This document shows positions 34,330-43,476 of a stretch of 64,000 nucleotides of DNA, piece by piece (position 1 is the first letter of the stretch; each line of letters starts with the position of its first letter). Under the pieces are notes generated by a model, which saw nothing but the letters and a program-made list of their open reading frames with translations, was not told the DNA's origin and made no database searches. A program made the position numbers and the translations under genes. Source of the DNA: JAFTYO01 sp045644765 (GTDB lineage: Bacteria > Pseudomonadota > Alphaproteobacteria > RF32 > CAG-239); NCBI GenBank assembly GCA_045644765.1, contig JAZRHM010000038.1, positions 151,745 to 215,744 on the forward strand. Direction: 5' to 3'.

Positions 34330-35783
34330 CAGAGCAAGAAATAACATATTATAACGCCATTTTTAGTGATGGTCATTTTGAACGAGAAAAATTAGGAGAA
34401 ATGATAAATAAGGGCGGTGCTTCGGGGAAAATATACAAAAGCATTTCTCACCCCAATTTGGTTGCAAAAATATTTCACGAAAAAAGTAAAAGCCATACAA
34501 ACAGGCGCAAACTGGAAGCTATGCTTCAAAATCGCCCAAACAATTCTTTTTGCACCCACGATGGTAGACAGTTTGTACAATTTGCTTGGCCAGAGGCAGT
34601 TTTAGAAGATGATGAAGGATTTTGCGTCGGATATCTAATGCCATACATCGACACAAATGAAGCTGTTTCATTAGACCATATGATGCAAAAAGCCGTACGG
34701 CAAAAAATGAATATTCCTGAAAACTATGCCCACAGATTATATGCTGCTTACAACTTAGCCTCAATGGTAGCTTCTCTTCATAAATGTGGCCATTATATCG
34801 TAGATTTAAAACCCTCCAATGTTTCTTTGTACAAAGAAAATATGATTGTTGCAGTGTTTGACTGTGATGGTTTTTCCATAAAAGGAGAAAGCACTAGATA
34901 TCCGGCAGAATTTGTCAGCGAGGAATATATTTATCCTGAAGGGATGAGCCAAAATTGTGAGGACATGGGAGAAGAGCAAGACAAATTTGCCTTAGCTGTA
35001 ACACTGTTCAAACTTCTCAATAACGGCATTCATCCTTTTTCCGGAACTCCGAGAAAACAAACAGACGAAATGCTGCCGATACAAAGCAGAATTGAAAAAT
35101 ATCACTATGCTTATGGTTTATGGCCGGATACATATCAATCAGCACACCCATACAGCATGCATGAATATTTTGATAAAAAAACCTTAAATTTGTTTGACAG
35201 AGCATTTATGCAAAATCAGAAACGCCCCTCAGCAAAAGAATGGCAACAACACATTGAAGAGCTGTTCAAACAATTAAAATCTTGCAAAAACAATCCTGAC
35301 CATGTGTATTTTACGGCAAAAGGTTGTGGGCTATGTGCAATTGAGCAAAAAATTCAGCAAAACCTCCAAAAAGTTAAAGAAGAAAGCCAAATGCCCACAA
35401 AAATCAGAGGTATGGAAATATCTGAGCTATCAACAGAAAAGAACAAAGAACTAAAAAAACAAAAACACCGTGAATTTATTAAACTCAACAAAATTGCTCT
35501 TCTCGGAATTATTCTATATTTGACTTTATTCAGTTCAATTTATTTTCTTTTATGTCCGATAAAAATATATATAACATCCGGCGGATACTTCTTGCAATTG
35601 CTCATAATTGCTTTAATTATGCGTTTGATATATAAAACTGCTGAATTTTTACCAAAAAAATTACCTCTTTTAAACAATGAAATTTTACTTACAACCTTAA
35701 AGATATATGCCCTTATAAATATTTTGGTTGCATTTGTACTTATCAACGATTTGTCATTATCTGTTTTAGAACTTGCAAAATAG
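34326..35783 (+). CDS. yegI: Membrane-anchored Ser/Thr protein kinase of the YegI type
   Basis: A 485-aa kinase: glycine loop GGASGKIYK (30-38), Lys48 in LVAKIF, catalytic VDLKPSN (159-165), metal-binding DCDG (179-182). Around residue 340 there is a CGLC segment, then about three transmembrane helices from residue 395 to the end, so the kinase domain faces the cytoplasm. The linked VWA and PP2C genes match E. coli yegL-yegK-yegI and the TerY-P triads described by Aravind and colleagues. Substrates unknown. An in-frame ORF extends to 34311, but ATG 34326 gives the coupled ATGA overlap. Confidence 0.9.
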   Translation: MTEQEITYYNAIFSDGHFEREKLGEMINKGGASGKIYKSISHPNLVAKIFHEKSKSHTNRRKLEAMLQNRPNNSFCTHDGRQFVQFAWPEAVLEDDEGFCVGYLMPYIDTNEAVSLDHMMQKAVRQKMNIPENYAHRLYAAYNLASMVASLHKCGHYIVDLKPSNVSLYKENMIVAVFDCDGFSIKGESTRYPAEFVSEEYIYPEGMSQNCEDMGEEQDKFALAVTLFKLLNNGIHPFSGTPRKQTDEMLPIQSRIEKYHYAYGLWPDTYQSAHPYSMHEYFDKKTLNLFDRAFMQNQKRPSAKEWQQHIEELFKQLKSCKNNPDHVYFTAKGCGLCAIEQKIQQNLQKVKEESQMPTKIRGMEISELSTEKNKELKKQKHREFIKLNKIALLGIILYLTLFSSIYFLLCPIKIYITSGGYFLQLLIIALIMRLIYKTAEFLPKKLPLLNNEILLTTLKIYALINILVAFVLINDLSLSVLELAK

Positions 35784-35810
35784 TTTTTAACATATTTTCT
35801 TTTTAGAACC

Positions 35811-35846
35811 ATTGGAAAACTCCAATAGTTTCCCTGAAGAAACTAT
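35811..35846. other. Two adjacent hairpins upstream of the nitronate monooxygenase gene
   Basis: ATTGGA-AAAC-TCCAAT (35811-35826) and ATAGTTTC-CCTGAA-GAAACTAT (35825-35846) share two bases, so they would compete. No T run follows, so they are not a simple terminator. They may be a leader structure or decay barrier. Confidence 0.4.
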
Positions 35847-35928
35847 GTTCTATCAAAGTGCCTACTTTTATTTTTACAAAAAAACCATTATAAAAAAGCA
35901 AAGTTAACTTTAATAAAAGGAAAAAATA

Positions 35929-37317
35929 TTGAAAAAATTAAACTCCATTATCTTATCAGGCAAAGAAGTTTTACCATTAATTGAGGGTGGAAAGGGCATA
36001 AATGCCAGTAACGGATACAGTTCCGGAGCTTGGGCAAAAGAAAATTGCGTTGGAACATTTTCCGGTGTCACACCTGACGTTCTAGACAATAACGGAAACG
36101 TTATAATGGAGAGCTTTAAAACAAAAAAGCGCCTAGATCGCCATGAAGAATTGGTAGAATATGCTATCCAAGGCGGAATTTCTCAAGCAAAACTTGCTCA
36201 TGAAATTTCGGGCGGAAATGGGCGTATTCATATGAATATGTTGTGGGAATTAGCCGATTCGCAAAGGACAATCGAAGGCATTTTGGAAGGATCCAAAGGG
36301 CTTATCCATGGTGTAACATGTGGTGCAGGCCTTCCTTATCAATTAGGAGAATTAACATCTCGCTTCGGTGTTTATTATTACCCTATTGTATCTTCAGCCA
36401 GAGCATTTCAAATTTTATGGAAAAGAGCATATTCCAAATGCCCTGAATTTTTAGGCGGTGTTGTTTATGAAGACCCATGGCTTGCAGGCGGACACAACGG
36501 ATTATCAAATGCTGAAAATCCGAATGAACCTGAAGTTCCTTACAATCGTTTAGTAGAATTAAGAAAAGCTTTACGTTCTCTCGGTTTGGAAAAAACTCCG
36601 ATTATTTTAGCTGGTGGTGTATGGTGCTTAAAAGATTGGGAAGATTATATCAACAACCCGGAAATCGGCGACATTGCCTTCCAACTAGGAACACGTCCGA
36701 TGTTAACCAAAGAAAGTCCTATAAGCGATGCATGGAAACAATTGCTCTTAAATGTTAAAAAAGGCGATGTAATTTTACAAAAATTTTCTCCTACCGGTTT
36801 TTATTCGTCTGCAATTAAAAATGAATTTTTATCAAAATTAATTGAGCGTAAAAATAACGAAATTGAATATAAAGCAGAACCCGATGCCGAATTTTCACAC
36901 GCTTTAGCGTTAAATGCTGTTCGTAATGTTTATATAAAACCTGCTGACATGCAAAAAGCACAAAATCAGATTGATGCCGGTTTGAGTGTTGTTCAAGAAA
37001 CACCTGATAACACAGTTGTGTTCTTAACACCGGAAGATTGGAATCAAATGAAAATTGACAGAGCAGATTGTGCAGGTTGTTTATCACAATGTCAGTTTTC
37101 TGCTTGGTCAAAAGCCACTGTTTCTACCGGAAAATTACCGGATCCGAGAACATATTGTATACATAAAACACTTTATGAAGGCGGTCATGGTGGTGATGTT
37201 CAAAAGAACCTTATGTTTGCCGGACACCAAGTATATCGTTTTGCTGAAGATCCTTTGTATAAAAACGGCATTCCAACTACAAAAGAGCTTATTGAAAAAC
37301 TCTTACAAGGTGAATAA
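35929..37317 (+). CDS. Nitronate monooxygenase / 2-nitropropane dioxygenase family flavoprotein
   Basis: A 462-aa FMN-dependent TIM-barrel protein of the NMO/NPD family. Marks: IEGGKGINASNG near the start, VTCGAGLP, AGGHNG near residue 187, AGGVW and the FMN-phosphate strand AFQLGTRP. A C-terminal extension of about 130 residues contains CAGCLSQCQFS and CIHKT, possible metal or Fe-S ligands not usual for the basic enzyme. It begins with TTG after AAAGGAAAAAATA. Physiological substrate unknown; the family also includes enoyl-reductase-like enzymes. Confidence 0.8.
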   Translation: MKKLNSIILSGKEVLPLIEGGKGINASNGYSSGAWAKENCVGTFSGVTPDVLDNNGNVIMESFKTKKRLDRHEELVEYAIQGGISQAKLAHEISGGNGRIHMNMLWELADSQRTIEGILEGSKGLIHGVTCGAGLPYQLGELTSRFGVYYYPIVSSARAFQILWKRAYSKCPEFLGGVVYEDPWLAGGHNGLSNAENPNEPEVPYNRLVELRKALRSLGLEKTPIILAGGVWCLKDWEDYINNPEIGDIAFQLGTRPMLTKESPISDAWKQLLLNVKKGDVILQKFSPTGFYSSAIKNEFLSKLIERKNNEIEYKAEPDAEFSHALALNAVRNVYIKPADMQKAQNQIDAGLSVVQETPDNTVVFLTPEDWNQMKIDRADCAGCLSQCQFSAWSKATVSTGKLPDPRTYCIHKTLYEGGHGGDVQKNLMFAGHQVYRFAEDPLYKNGIPTTKELIEKLLQGE

Positions 37318-37332
37318 AATGTACCAATTTTC

Positions 37333-37362
37333 AGCCCTCATGTTTTTCATGAGGGCTTTTTT
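37333..37362 (+). terminator. Terminator after the NMO-like gene
   Basis: Ten-bp stem AGCCCTCATG/CATGAGGGCT, T5 loop, T-rich tail. Confidence 0.92.
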
Positions 37363-37456
37363 ACCCCCTATTTTTGCCTGCATTCCTATATAGTCACCCC
37401 TATTTTTTGCTTGCAAAAAATTCAAGGGGTCTACGAATTAATTTTTAAATCGGTTG

Positions 37457-37489
37457 GTCCCTGGACGATTCCTAGAGGAATCGAAGGAC
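37457..37489. other. Structured hairpin in a gene-poor stretch
   Basis: Perfect 8-bp inner palindrome CGATTCCT-AG-AGGAATCG (37466-37483) framed by GTCC/GGAC (37457-37460, 37486-37489). Not followed by T's. It could be a small RNA part or the end of an element. Otherwise 37363-37522 shows no gene. Confidence 0.45.
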
Positions 37490-37522
37490 GACAATATTAT
37501 ATTTTATTATATTTTTTCATAA

Positions 37523-37639
37523 AGCGGATCTACCAGATCATTAGTATGTCATGGTTCTACAACAGTTACGGTTGTTTATAATGACACAGCATTTGCAGCT
37601 GGACAAGATGCACTTAGAGAATATATGGAACAAAACTAA
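37523..37639 (+). pseudogene. Remnant of a coding region (38 codons, no start)
   Basis: An open stretch with coding-like composition (LVCHGSTTVTVVYNDTAF, ending REYMEQN) closed by TAA and followed by a good terminator, but with a stop immediately upstream and no start codon. It looks like the tail of a gene whose 5' part was lost. Parent family not recognised. Confidence 0.4.
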
Positions 37640-37654
37640 ATAATTCTAACACAA

Positions 37655-37686
37655 AAAGATACCTTTAACAAAGGTATCTTTTTTTA
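37655..37686. terminator. Terminator between the gene remnant and convergent aspS
   Basis: Twelve-bp stem AAAGATACCTTT/AAAGGTATCTTT with an AAC loop; A- and T-rich flanks let it work for both strands. Confidence 0.9.
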
Positions 37687-37708
37687 TGTGTCGATGTTTT
37701 TAAGTTTT

Positions 37709-39475
37709 TTATTTTTCTTTTATATCAAGTTTGATATGCAATTCTTCAAGTTGTTTTTCCGTTACCGTATTTGGAGCTTGCATCATCAAATCTTGTGCTT
37801 TACCGTTTAACGGGAAGATGATAACATCTCTGATGATAGGTTCATCAAGCAAAAGCATAATTGTTCTATCAATTCCCGGAGCTGCACCGGCGTGCGGTGG
37901 AGCGCCATATTTAAATGCGTTTATCATACCGCCAAACTTGTTATCAACTACAGAGTTATCATATCCGGCAATTTCAAAAGCTTTATACATAATTTCAGGT
38001 TTATGGTTTCTGACAGCGCCTGATGCAAGTTCGACACCGTTACAAACCATATCATATTGATAAGCCAATATATCTAAAGGATTTTTGTTTAACAAAGCAT
38101 CCATTCCGCCCTGAGGCATTGAAAACGGGTTGTGAGAAAATTCAACTGCGCCGGTTTCGTCGTTTTCTTCATACATCGGAAAATCCACAATCCAGCAGAG
38201 TTTGAACGAATTATAATCAAACAAGCCTAATTCTTCACCTATCATATTGCGAACTTTACCTGCAAATTTGTTAATGAGTTTTTTGTTGCCGCCCATAAAC
38301 AAAACTGCATCGCCTTCGTTTAAGCCGAAAACAGATTTAAGTTCGGCAAGTTTTTCTTCGCTGAAATATTTTGCAATACCTTTTGCACCATTTGATGAAA
38401 ATGCAACATAAGCAATTCCGCCCATATTTTCTGCTTTTGCATAAGCATCAAATTTATCAAAAAATGAACGAGCTTTATCACCTGCTTTAGGCGCTACAAT
38501 TGCTCTTATTTGTTCACCGTTTTGAACTTTAGAATCGTATAATCCGAAACCTGAATTGTTAAAAAATGATGTAGCATCTTGAATTATTAAAGGGTTTCTC
38601 AAGTCAGGTTTATCAGAACCGTATTTTAACATAGCTTCTCTGAACGGAATGCGCGTAAAAGGAGCTTGGTCAACGGTTTTTCCGTTTGCAAATTCATTAA
38701 AGATAGAGCCCATTGTGTGTTCAAGAACTTTAAATACGTCTTCTTGAGTAACAAAACTCATTTCCATATCGAGTTGATAAAATTCTCCAGGGCTGCGGTC
38801 TGCTCGAGGATCTTCATCTCTAAAACATGGGGCAATTTGGAAATATCTGTCAAAGCCTGATACCATCAAAAGCTGTTTAAATTGTTGAGGGGCTTGAGGA
38901 AGGGCATAAAATCTTCCTGGGTTAATGCGTGACGGAACCAAAAAGTCACGAGCACCTTCAGGAGAAGAAGCTGTTAAAATCGGTGTTTGATATTCTGTAA
39001 AACCTTGTTCCGTCATCAATTCACGCATACGAGAAATTACTTTTGAGCGAAGCATAATGTTGCTGTGGATACGCTCACGTCTTAAGTCTAAGAAACGATA
39101 TTTTAAACGCAATTCTTCAGGTTCATCGCCATGACCGGAAACCTGAATCGGTAAAATGTCAGCTTCTGAATGAATTTTCATTGATGCAACTTTTATTTCA
39201 ATATCGCCGGTCGGCATATTTTTATTAACGCTTTCACGAGCAATCACTTCGCCATCAAATTCAACCACGCTTTCAACACGAGTATTTTCAATTTTATCAA
39301 ATAAATCGGACGAAGAATCGACAACGCATTGTATGATGCCGTAATGATCTCGTAAATCAACAAAGCATAAATTTCCCAAATTACGTTTACGATGAATCCA
39401 ACCGGCAAGTTTTACAACTTTACCGATGTCTGAACTGCGGAGCTCGCCGCAGGTATGTGTCCGATATTCGTTCAT
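37709..39475 (-). CDS. aspS: Aspartyl-tRNA synthetase
   Basis: Class II synthetase of 588 aa charging tRNA-Asp. Anticodon-binding OB domain at the N-terminus (VKLAGWIHRKRNLGNLCFVDLRDHYG), class II motif 2 (FRDEDPRADRSPGEFYQLDMEMSF), GAD insert, motif 3 (GAAPGIDRTIMLL). In alphaproteobacteria this form is often non-discriminating and also charges tRNA-Asn; that cannot be read here. Convergent with a gene remnant; divergent from rnd. Confidence 0.97.
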   Translation of the reverse strand: MNEYRTHTCGELRSSDIGKVVKLAGWIHRKRNLGNLCFVDLRDHYGIIQCVVDSSSDLFDKIENTRVESVVEFDGEVIARESVNKNMPTGDIEIKVASMKIHSEADILPIQVSGHGDEPEELRLKYRFLDLRRERIHSNIMLRSKVISRMRELMTEQGFTEYQTPILTASSPEGARDFLVPSRINPGRFYALPQAPQQFKQLLMVSGFDRYFQIAPCFRDEDPRADRSPGEFYQLDMEMSFVTQEDVFKVLEHTMGSIFNEFANGKTVDQAPFTRIPFREAMLKYGSDKPDLRNPLIIQDATSFFNNSGFGLYDSKVQNGEQIRAIVAPKAGDKARSFFDKFDAYAKAENMGGIAYVAFSSNGAKGIAKYFSEEKLAELKSVFGLNEGDAVLFMGGNKKLINKFAGKVRNMIGEELGLFDYNSFKLCWIVDFPMYEENDETGAVEFSHNPFSMPQGGMDALLNKNPLDILAYQYDMVCNGVELASGAVRNHKPEIMYKAFEIAGYDNSVVDNKFGGMINAFKYGAPPHAGAAPGIDRTIMLLLDEPIIRDVIIFPLNGKAQDLMMQAPNTVTEKQLEELHIKLDIKEK

Positions 39476-39612
39476 TTTTACCTCTAAAATATTAAAATTT
39501 AACCATATAAATTGATAGAGTATTCTTTAGCTAAAAGCAATAGTAAAATTAAAAAAATATTAAGTAATGTCAGATAGAGTGAAAAAACGGATAATTTAAA
39601 GCGGAATTTGTT

Positions 39613-40788
39613 ATGAGAATCGTTGAAACAACTGAAGAATTATATGTTTTATGCCAAGACTTAAATAAGCAAAAATTTATTACTGTTGATACGGAATTTG
39701 TTCGTGAAAAAACATATTTTCCGGATCTTTGTTTGATACAGGTCGGTTGGACAGATGATGCCGCAATTATAGATCCTTTGGCTAAAGAGCTCGATTTATC
39801 AGCTTTTTTTGAAGTTTTGACTAATCAAAATGTGTTGAAGGTTTTTCATTCGGGCAGACAAGATATCGAAATTTTTTATAATCTGTCGGGTAAGCTTCCG
39901 TCGCCTATTTTTGATACGCAAATTGCTGCAATGGCTTGTGGTTTTGGTGTTAGCGTGGCCTATGACACATTGGTACATGTAATTACAGGTGTCGAACTTG
40001 ATAAGTCCAGTCGTTTAACGGATTGGACTAAGCGTCCTCTACAGAAAAAACAATTGGAATATGCTCTTAGAGATGTAACTTTTTTAATTACGTGTTATGA
40101 ATTTTTAGATAAAAGTTTGCAAGAAAACAACAGGCATGATTGGATAAAAGAAGAAACGGAATATCTGTTAAATGAAGAAATTTATAAACCTCAACCTGAA
40201 AATATGTGGCTTAGAATTAGACATTCGGCACATAGCTCACAGTTTTTGATGGTGTTAAAAGATTTGGCAGCTTGGAGAGAAGAGCGAGCAATCAGATGTA
40301 ATATTCCCAGAAAAACTCTGATTAAAGACGAAATTTTGGTAAATATTGCCTCTTTAGCACCGCAAACTGTTGAGGATTTGGCAAATGTAAGATATATACG
40401 CTCTGATATCGTAAACGGAAAATTGGGAAAAGAAATTTTAGAAGTGGTAAATGAGGCCTTATCTAAACCCGTAGATAAAAATCTGAAAAAAATTGAAAAA
40501 GAAAGACATGTTAACATACCGGGAAGTGCAGCAGCTTTGCTTGAAATTTTGAAATTGATACTAAAAATTGTCAGCGAACAAAACAATGTGGTAGATTTTT
40601 TAATTGCAGATGAAAAAGATTTGCGAGATATAGCTTGCGGTAATAATGATAAAACAAATCCGGCTCTTTTGGGTTGGCGTTATGATGTTTTCGGAAAACA
40701 CGCACTTGCTTTCAGAAAAGGAAAGTCAAGCATAATGTACGATAGCATTAATAAGAAAATTGTCTTCGAAAAATTGGAAAAGCAATAA
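39613..40788 (+). CDS. rnd: Ribonuclease D
   Basis: A 391-aa 3'-5' exoribonuclease of the DEDD family, used in tRNA and stable-RNA 3' maturation. Catalytic acids are in VDTEFVREKTY (residues about 21-31), HSGRQDIEIF, and YALRDV. An HRDC domain follows near residues 205-290 (AAWREERAIRCNIPRKTLIKDE). GCGGAATTTGTT precedes the ATG. Ends at a terminator shared with rpmE. Confidence 0.95.
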   Translation: MRIVETTEELYVLCQDLNKQKFITVDTEFVREKTYFPDLCLIQVGWTDDAAIIDPLAKELDLSAFFEVLTNQNVLKVFHSGRQDIEIFYNLSGKLPSPIFDTQIAAMACGFGVSVAYDTLVHVITGVELDKSSRLTDWTKRPLQKKQLEYALRDVTFLITCYEFLDKSLQENNRHDWIKEETEYLLNEEIYKPQPENMWLRIRHSAHSSQFLMVLKDLAAWREERAIRCNIPRKTLIKDEILVNIASLAPQTVEDLANVRYIRSDIVNGKLGKEILEVVNEALSKPVDKNLKKIEKERHVNIPGSAAALLEILKLILKIVSEQNNVVDFLIADEKDLRDIACGNNDKTNPALLGWRYDVFGKHALAFRKGKSSIMYDSINKKIVFEKLEKQ

Positions 40789-40790
40789 AA

Positions 40791-40816
40791 AAAAGCACCT
40801 TTCAAAGGTGCTTTTG
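40791..40816. terminator. Terminator between rnd and rpmE
   Basis: Stem AAAGCACCTT/AAGGTGCTTT with a three-base loop, flanked by A and T runs, between convergent stops. Confidence 0.9.
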
Positions 40817-40834
40817 AAGATTTGCAGTTTACAA

Positions 40835-41068
40835 CTAGTTTGTACCACTCTTAATACCAAATGCGCCAAACTTGTTGTTAAATTTAGAAACTTGACCACC
40901 TGTGTCAACCATACGATGAACACCTGTCCATGCCGGATGAGATTTAGGGTCAATTTCCAAATTCATCTTAGCACCGGCTTTACCCCATGTGCTGTTAACT
41001 TTGCATTCTGTTCCGTCAGTCATCACATATGTGATTTCGTGATAGTCAGGATGAATACCTTTTTTCAT
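40835..41068 (-). CDS. rpmE: Ribosomal protein L31, zinc-free form
   Basis: A 77-aa 50S protein of the C-minus type: the N-terminus MKKGIHPDYHEITYVMTDGT lacks the CxxC pair of zinc-binding L31, and WTGVHRMVDTGGQVSKFN is conserved. GGAGAAAAAAA precedes the ATG. C-minus L31 is often used under zinc limitation; here it may be the only form, but the rest of the genome is unseen. Confidence 0.95.
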   Translation of the reverse strand: MKKGIHPDYHEITYVMTDGTECKVNSTWGKAGAKMNLEIDPKSHPAWTGVHRMVDTGGQVSKFNNKFGAFGIKSGTN

Positions 41069-41154
41069 TTTTTTTCTCCAAATTTAAAACTCTACAAACA
41101 AATTTATGCCCTTATAACCTAATCAAATAAATTTATCAAGAGTTTTTTTACCGT

Positions 41155-41952
41155 TTATTTAAAAATTTCAAAAACTTTTTGGTTCAAGTTAAAGTTTGAA
41201 GCCACTAAATCGCCTGTGTTAAAAATTTGGGATAAATCTTCAACACGAGTATCTTTTTGTTTTATGCCACGAACAGAACCGCCGGCTTCTTTAACCAACA
41301 ACAATCCTGATGCAATAGATGATATGTGTGCATTCAAGCATACAAAAGCATCAAGCTTGCCGCCGGCTAAATATGCTAAATCTTGAGCATATGAACCGCT
41401 TATTCTGATATCACCTGTCTTAGCAACAACAGAAGACATAATTTTTGAGCTTTCTGCTGTGTTATCAGAACTTGCCGACATACTAATTAAAGCTTGGTCT
41501 AAATCTTTAACTGCTGAAACACGCAAACGTTCATGACTGCGATAACCTTCTTTGTATGCTCCTTTACCTTTTTCGGCAAAAAAAGTTTCATCACGAGAAG
41601 GATTATATACAACCGAACATACAATTGTGTTGTTTTCAACCAACGCTGCACAAACAGCAAAATTAGGGTTTCCGTGAGCAAAGTTTATCAAACCATCAAT
41701 TGGCGAAATAGCAAAATAAGAGTTGCCTGTAACTTTGTCTGACGGTGTAAAAATCGGCATATCCGGACGAATTTTAGCAAGTTCTGTTTTTAAGTTTTTC
41801 TCAATGCGAGAATATGAATTAAAAACAAAATTTTTGTTGCCTTTAATAGAGTTTTGGAGTTTTTCCAATTCATTAAAATCTCTATCTAAAGAAGAGGCCG
41901 ATTTTTTAACAGCATTAACAAAAGATGTTAAAAGAGGGGATATGTATGACAT
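41155..41952 (-). CDS. Inositol-monophosphatase-fold protein lacking the catalytic motifs
   Basis: A 265-aa IMPase/SuhB-family protein, but the metal-binding motifs are broken: the usual GEE is absent (IFTPSDK near 67-73), DPIDGT has become SPIDGL (83-88), and WDxAAG has become ISSIASG (210-216). The fold itself is retained (NFAHGNPNFAVCAAL, GAYKEG, KEAGG). It is therefore probably not a phosphatase; SuhB in E. coli has a non-catalytic role in ribosomal RNA antitermination, a possible parallel. It starts on the efp stop (1-nt overlap, TAATG), an alphaproteobacterial order. Confidence 0.85.
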   Translation of the reverse strand: MSYISPLLTSFVNAVKKSASSLDRDFNELEKLQNSIKGNKNFVFNSYSRIEKNLKTELAKIRPDMPIFTPSDKVTGNSYFAISPIDGLINFAHGNPNFAVCAALVENNTIVCSVVYNPSRDETFFAEKGKGAYKEGYRSHERLRVSAVKDLDQALISMSASSDNTAESSKIMSSVVAKTGDIRISGSYAQDLAYLAGGKLDAFVCLNAHISSIASGLLLVKEAGGSVRGIKQKDTRVEDLSQIFNTGDLVASNFNLNQKVFEIFK

Positions 41953-42515
41953 TATTTAGCTCTTTCAACGTATGTAGCTTCGTTGGTACCGACAACAATT
42001 TTATCACCGGTATTAATAAACGGAGGAACCATAACTCTTACGCCATTGTCTAAAATTGCCGGTTTGTAAGAAGAAGCAGCTGTTTGTCCTTTAACAACAG
42101 GTTCTGTTTCAACAATTGTGCAAACAACTTGCAAAGGTAATTCAACAGAAATTGGGCGTGAGTTGATGTGAGAAATGCGAACAGTCATACCATCTGTCAA
42201 AAACGGACGAGAATCGCCTAAAATGTCAGAAGGCATGGTGAATTGTTCAAATGTTTCGCTTTCCATAAAAGTAAGTCCGTTAGAATCTTCAAACAAAAAT
42301 TGACAATCTTTATCTTCAACCATCATTTTTTCAACTGTATCTTCTGTGCGGAAACGTTCGTTGGTTTTTGTTCCTTCTTCAACAGATTTCATTTCTACCT
42401 GCATAAAAGCACCGCCTTTACCCGGTTTGATGTGAGAAGCCTTTGTGATTGTCCAAGGTTTACCTTTGTATTCAATTACCCAACCGATTCTGATTGATCC
42501 TGCGAGTTGTTTCAT
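41952..42515 (-). CDS. efp: Elongation factor P
   Basis: A 187-aa translation factor easing peptide bonds at proline stretches. Domain I has the KPGKGGAF loop, whose Lys near residue 34 is the usual modification site; domain III ends with MVPPFINTGDKIVVGTNEATYVERA. GGAGATAAAAAC precedes the ATG. Coupled to the IMPase-like gene downstream by one-base overlap. Confidence 0.97.
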   Translation of the reverse strand: MKQLAGSIRIGWVIEYKGKPWTITKASHIKPGKGGAFMQVEMKSVEEGTKTNERFRTEDTVEKMMVEDKDCQFLFEDSNGLTFMESETFEQFTMPSDILGDSRPFLTDGMTVRISHINSRPISVELPLQVVCTIVETEPVVKGQTAASSYKPAILDNGVRVMVPPFINTGDKIVVGTNEATYVERAK

Positions 42516-42617
42516 GTTTTTATCTCCATATTTACAATTTTAAATTTGATTGTTTGTTAAAAGTGAGTGCAACATACTCCAATATTTATTATTTCGCAAC
42601 AAAAAAATTATATGAAT

Positions 42618-43121
42618 TTATTTTTTATATTTTATGTCATCTAAAATAACAAAGTCTGTCTCAAAGTCTTTAAATTCGACATCTTCAACCGGTAATAATG
42701 CAGATTGGAGCAAAAACATCTCATTAAACCAAGATGTTAATTCTTGCACTTTTTCTTTTCCGTCATTCCAGGCTCTGAAAATTACAAAATCAGGCTCACA
42801 TTCTCCGACAAGCATGGCTTCATGACGCCGATTGCGACAAATTGCACCGATAAATTTTTTCTTCAAACCCTGAGTTAGGGTTTTATAATCTGATGTGATG
42901 TTTTCAGATTTTGATAAATCTATTATAACGCCGTTCAGGTCAAAATTGATAGCGGTTTGAACATCAAACGACAAAACTAACTTTTGTTTTTCTTTGGCTT
43001 TTTTTGCAAATTCGGCTTTAAACGAATCTGCTAAATTTGATGATAAAATAAAGCATTCTAAATTTTGGTCTTCCAAAAGATCAAAATTTTGTTGGGATAT
43101 ATTTATAATAAACTTTTGCAT
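42618..43121 (-). CDS. Degenerate ThiE/TenI-like TIM-barrel protein
   Basis: A 167-aa protein weakly resembling thiamine phosphate synthase. The match is in the middle and end: GAICRNRRHEAMLVGECEPDFVIFRAW resembles the strand-helix of alphaproteobacterial ThiE-like proteins, and LTSWFNEMFLLQSALLP fits the next strand. The diphosphate-binding and GGI motifs of true ThiE are missing. Location near efp and the IMPase-like gene supports the assignment, since ThiE-like genes sit there in related bacteria. Enzymatic activity is doubtful. Confidence 0.5.
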   Translation of the reverse strand: MQKFIINISQQNFDLLEDQNLECFILSSNLADSFKAEFAKKAKEKQKLVLSFDVQTAINFDLNGVIIDLSKSENITSDYKTLTQGLKKKFIGAICRNRRHEAMLVGECEPDFVIFRAWNDGKEKVQELTSWFNEMFLLQSALLPVEDVEFKDFETDFVILDDIKYKK

Positions 43122-43212
43122 AATCTTCTTTTGCTTCTTGTAATAAAATTAAAAAAATGTATCATTAATGACAATATATACCCAATCCTCAAAAAAAGGA
43201 AGTAAAAATAAC

Positions 43213-43476
43213 ATGGATATGAAAGATTTGCCTCAAACAGAGAAAGCTTTTGAAGCATTGGAAGCTGCTTTGAAAGATTTTCAGGGTGTTTTACAAAATA
43301 AAAAAAACGCTCTTTTACAACAACGTCAGTCATATAAAAATAATATGTCGGAAAAAAATAAACAAATAGACGATATGAAAGCGGTTGTTGCGAAGGTTTT
43401 GGATAAAACAACAAAAGTGGTTCAAAAAATTGATATGGTGTTAAAAGAAGATGGCTCAAGTAACAGTAACAATTAA
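43213..43476 (+). CDS. Short coiled-coil protein ahead of zapA
   Basis: An 87-aa mostly helical, Lys/Gln-rich protein without Cys or membrane segment. AAAAAGGAAG precedes the ATG at 43213. It overlaps zapA by 26 nt. In other alphaproteobacteria a small coiled-coil protein (DUF4164 type) often precedes zapA, and this fits that pattern, though sequence similarity is not decisive. A role near the division ring is inferred only from position. Confidence 0.7.
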   Translation: MDMKDLPQTEKAFEALEAALKDFQGVLQNKKNALLQQRQSYKNNMSEKNKQIDDMKAVVAKVLDKTTKVVQKIDMVLKEDGSSNSNN

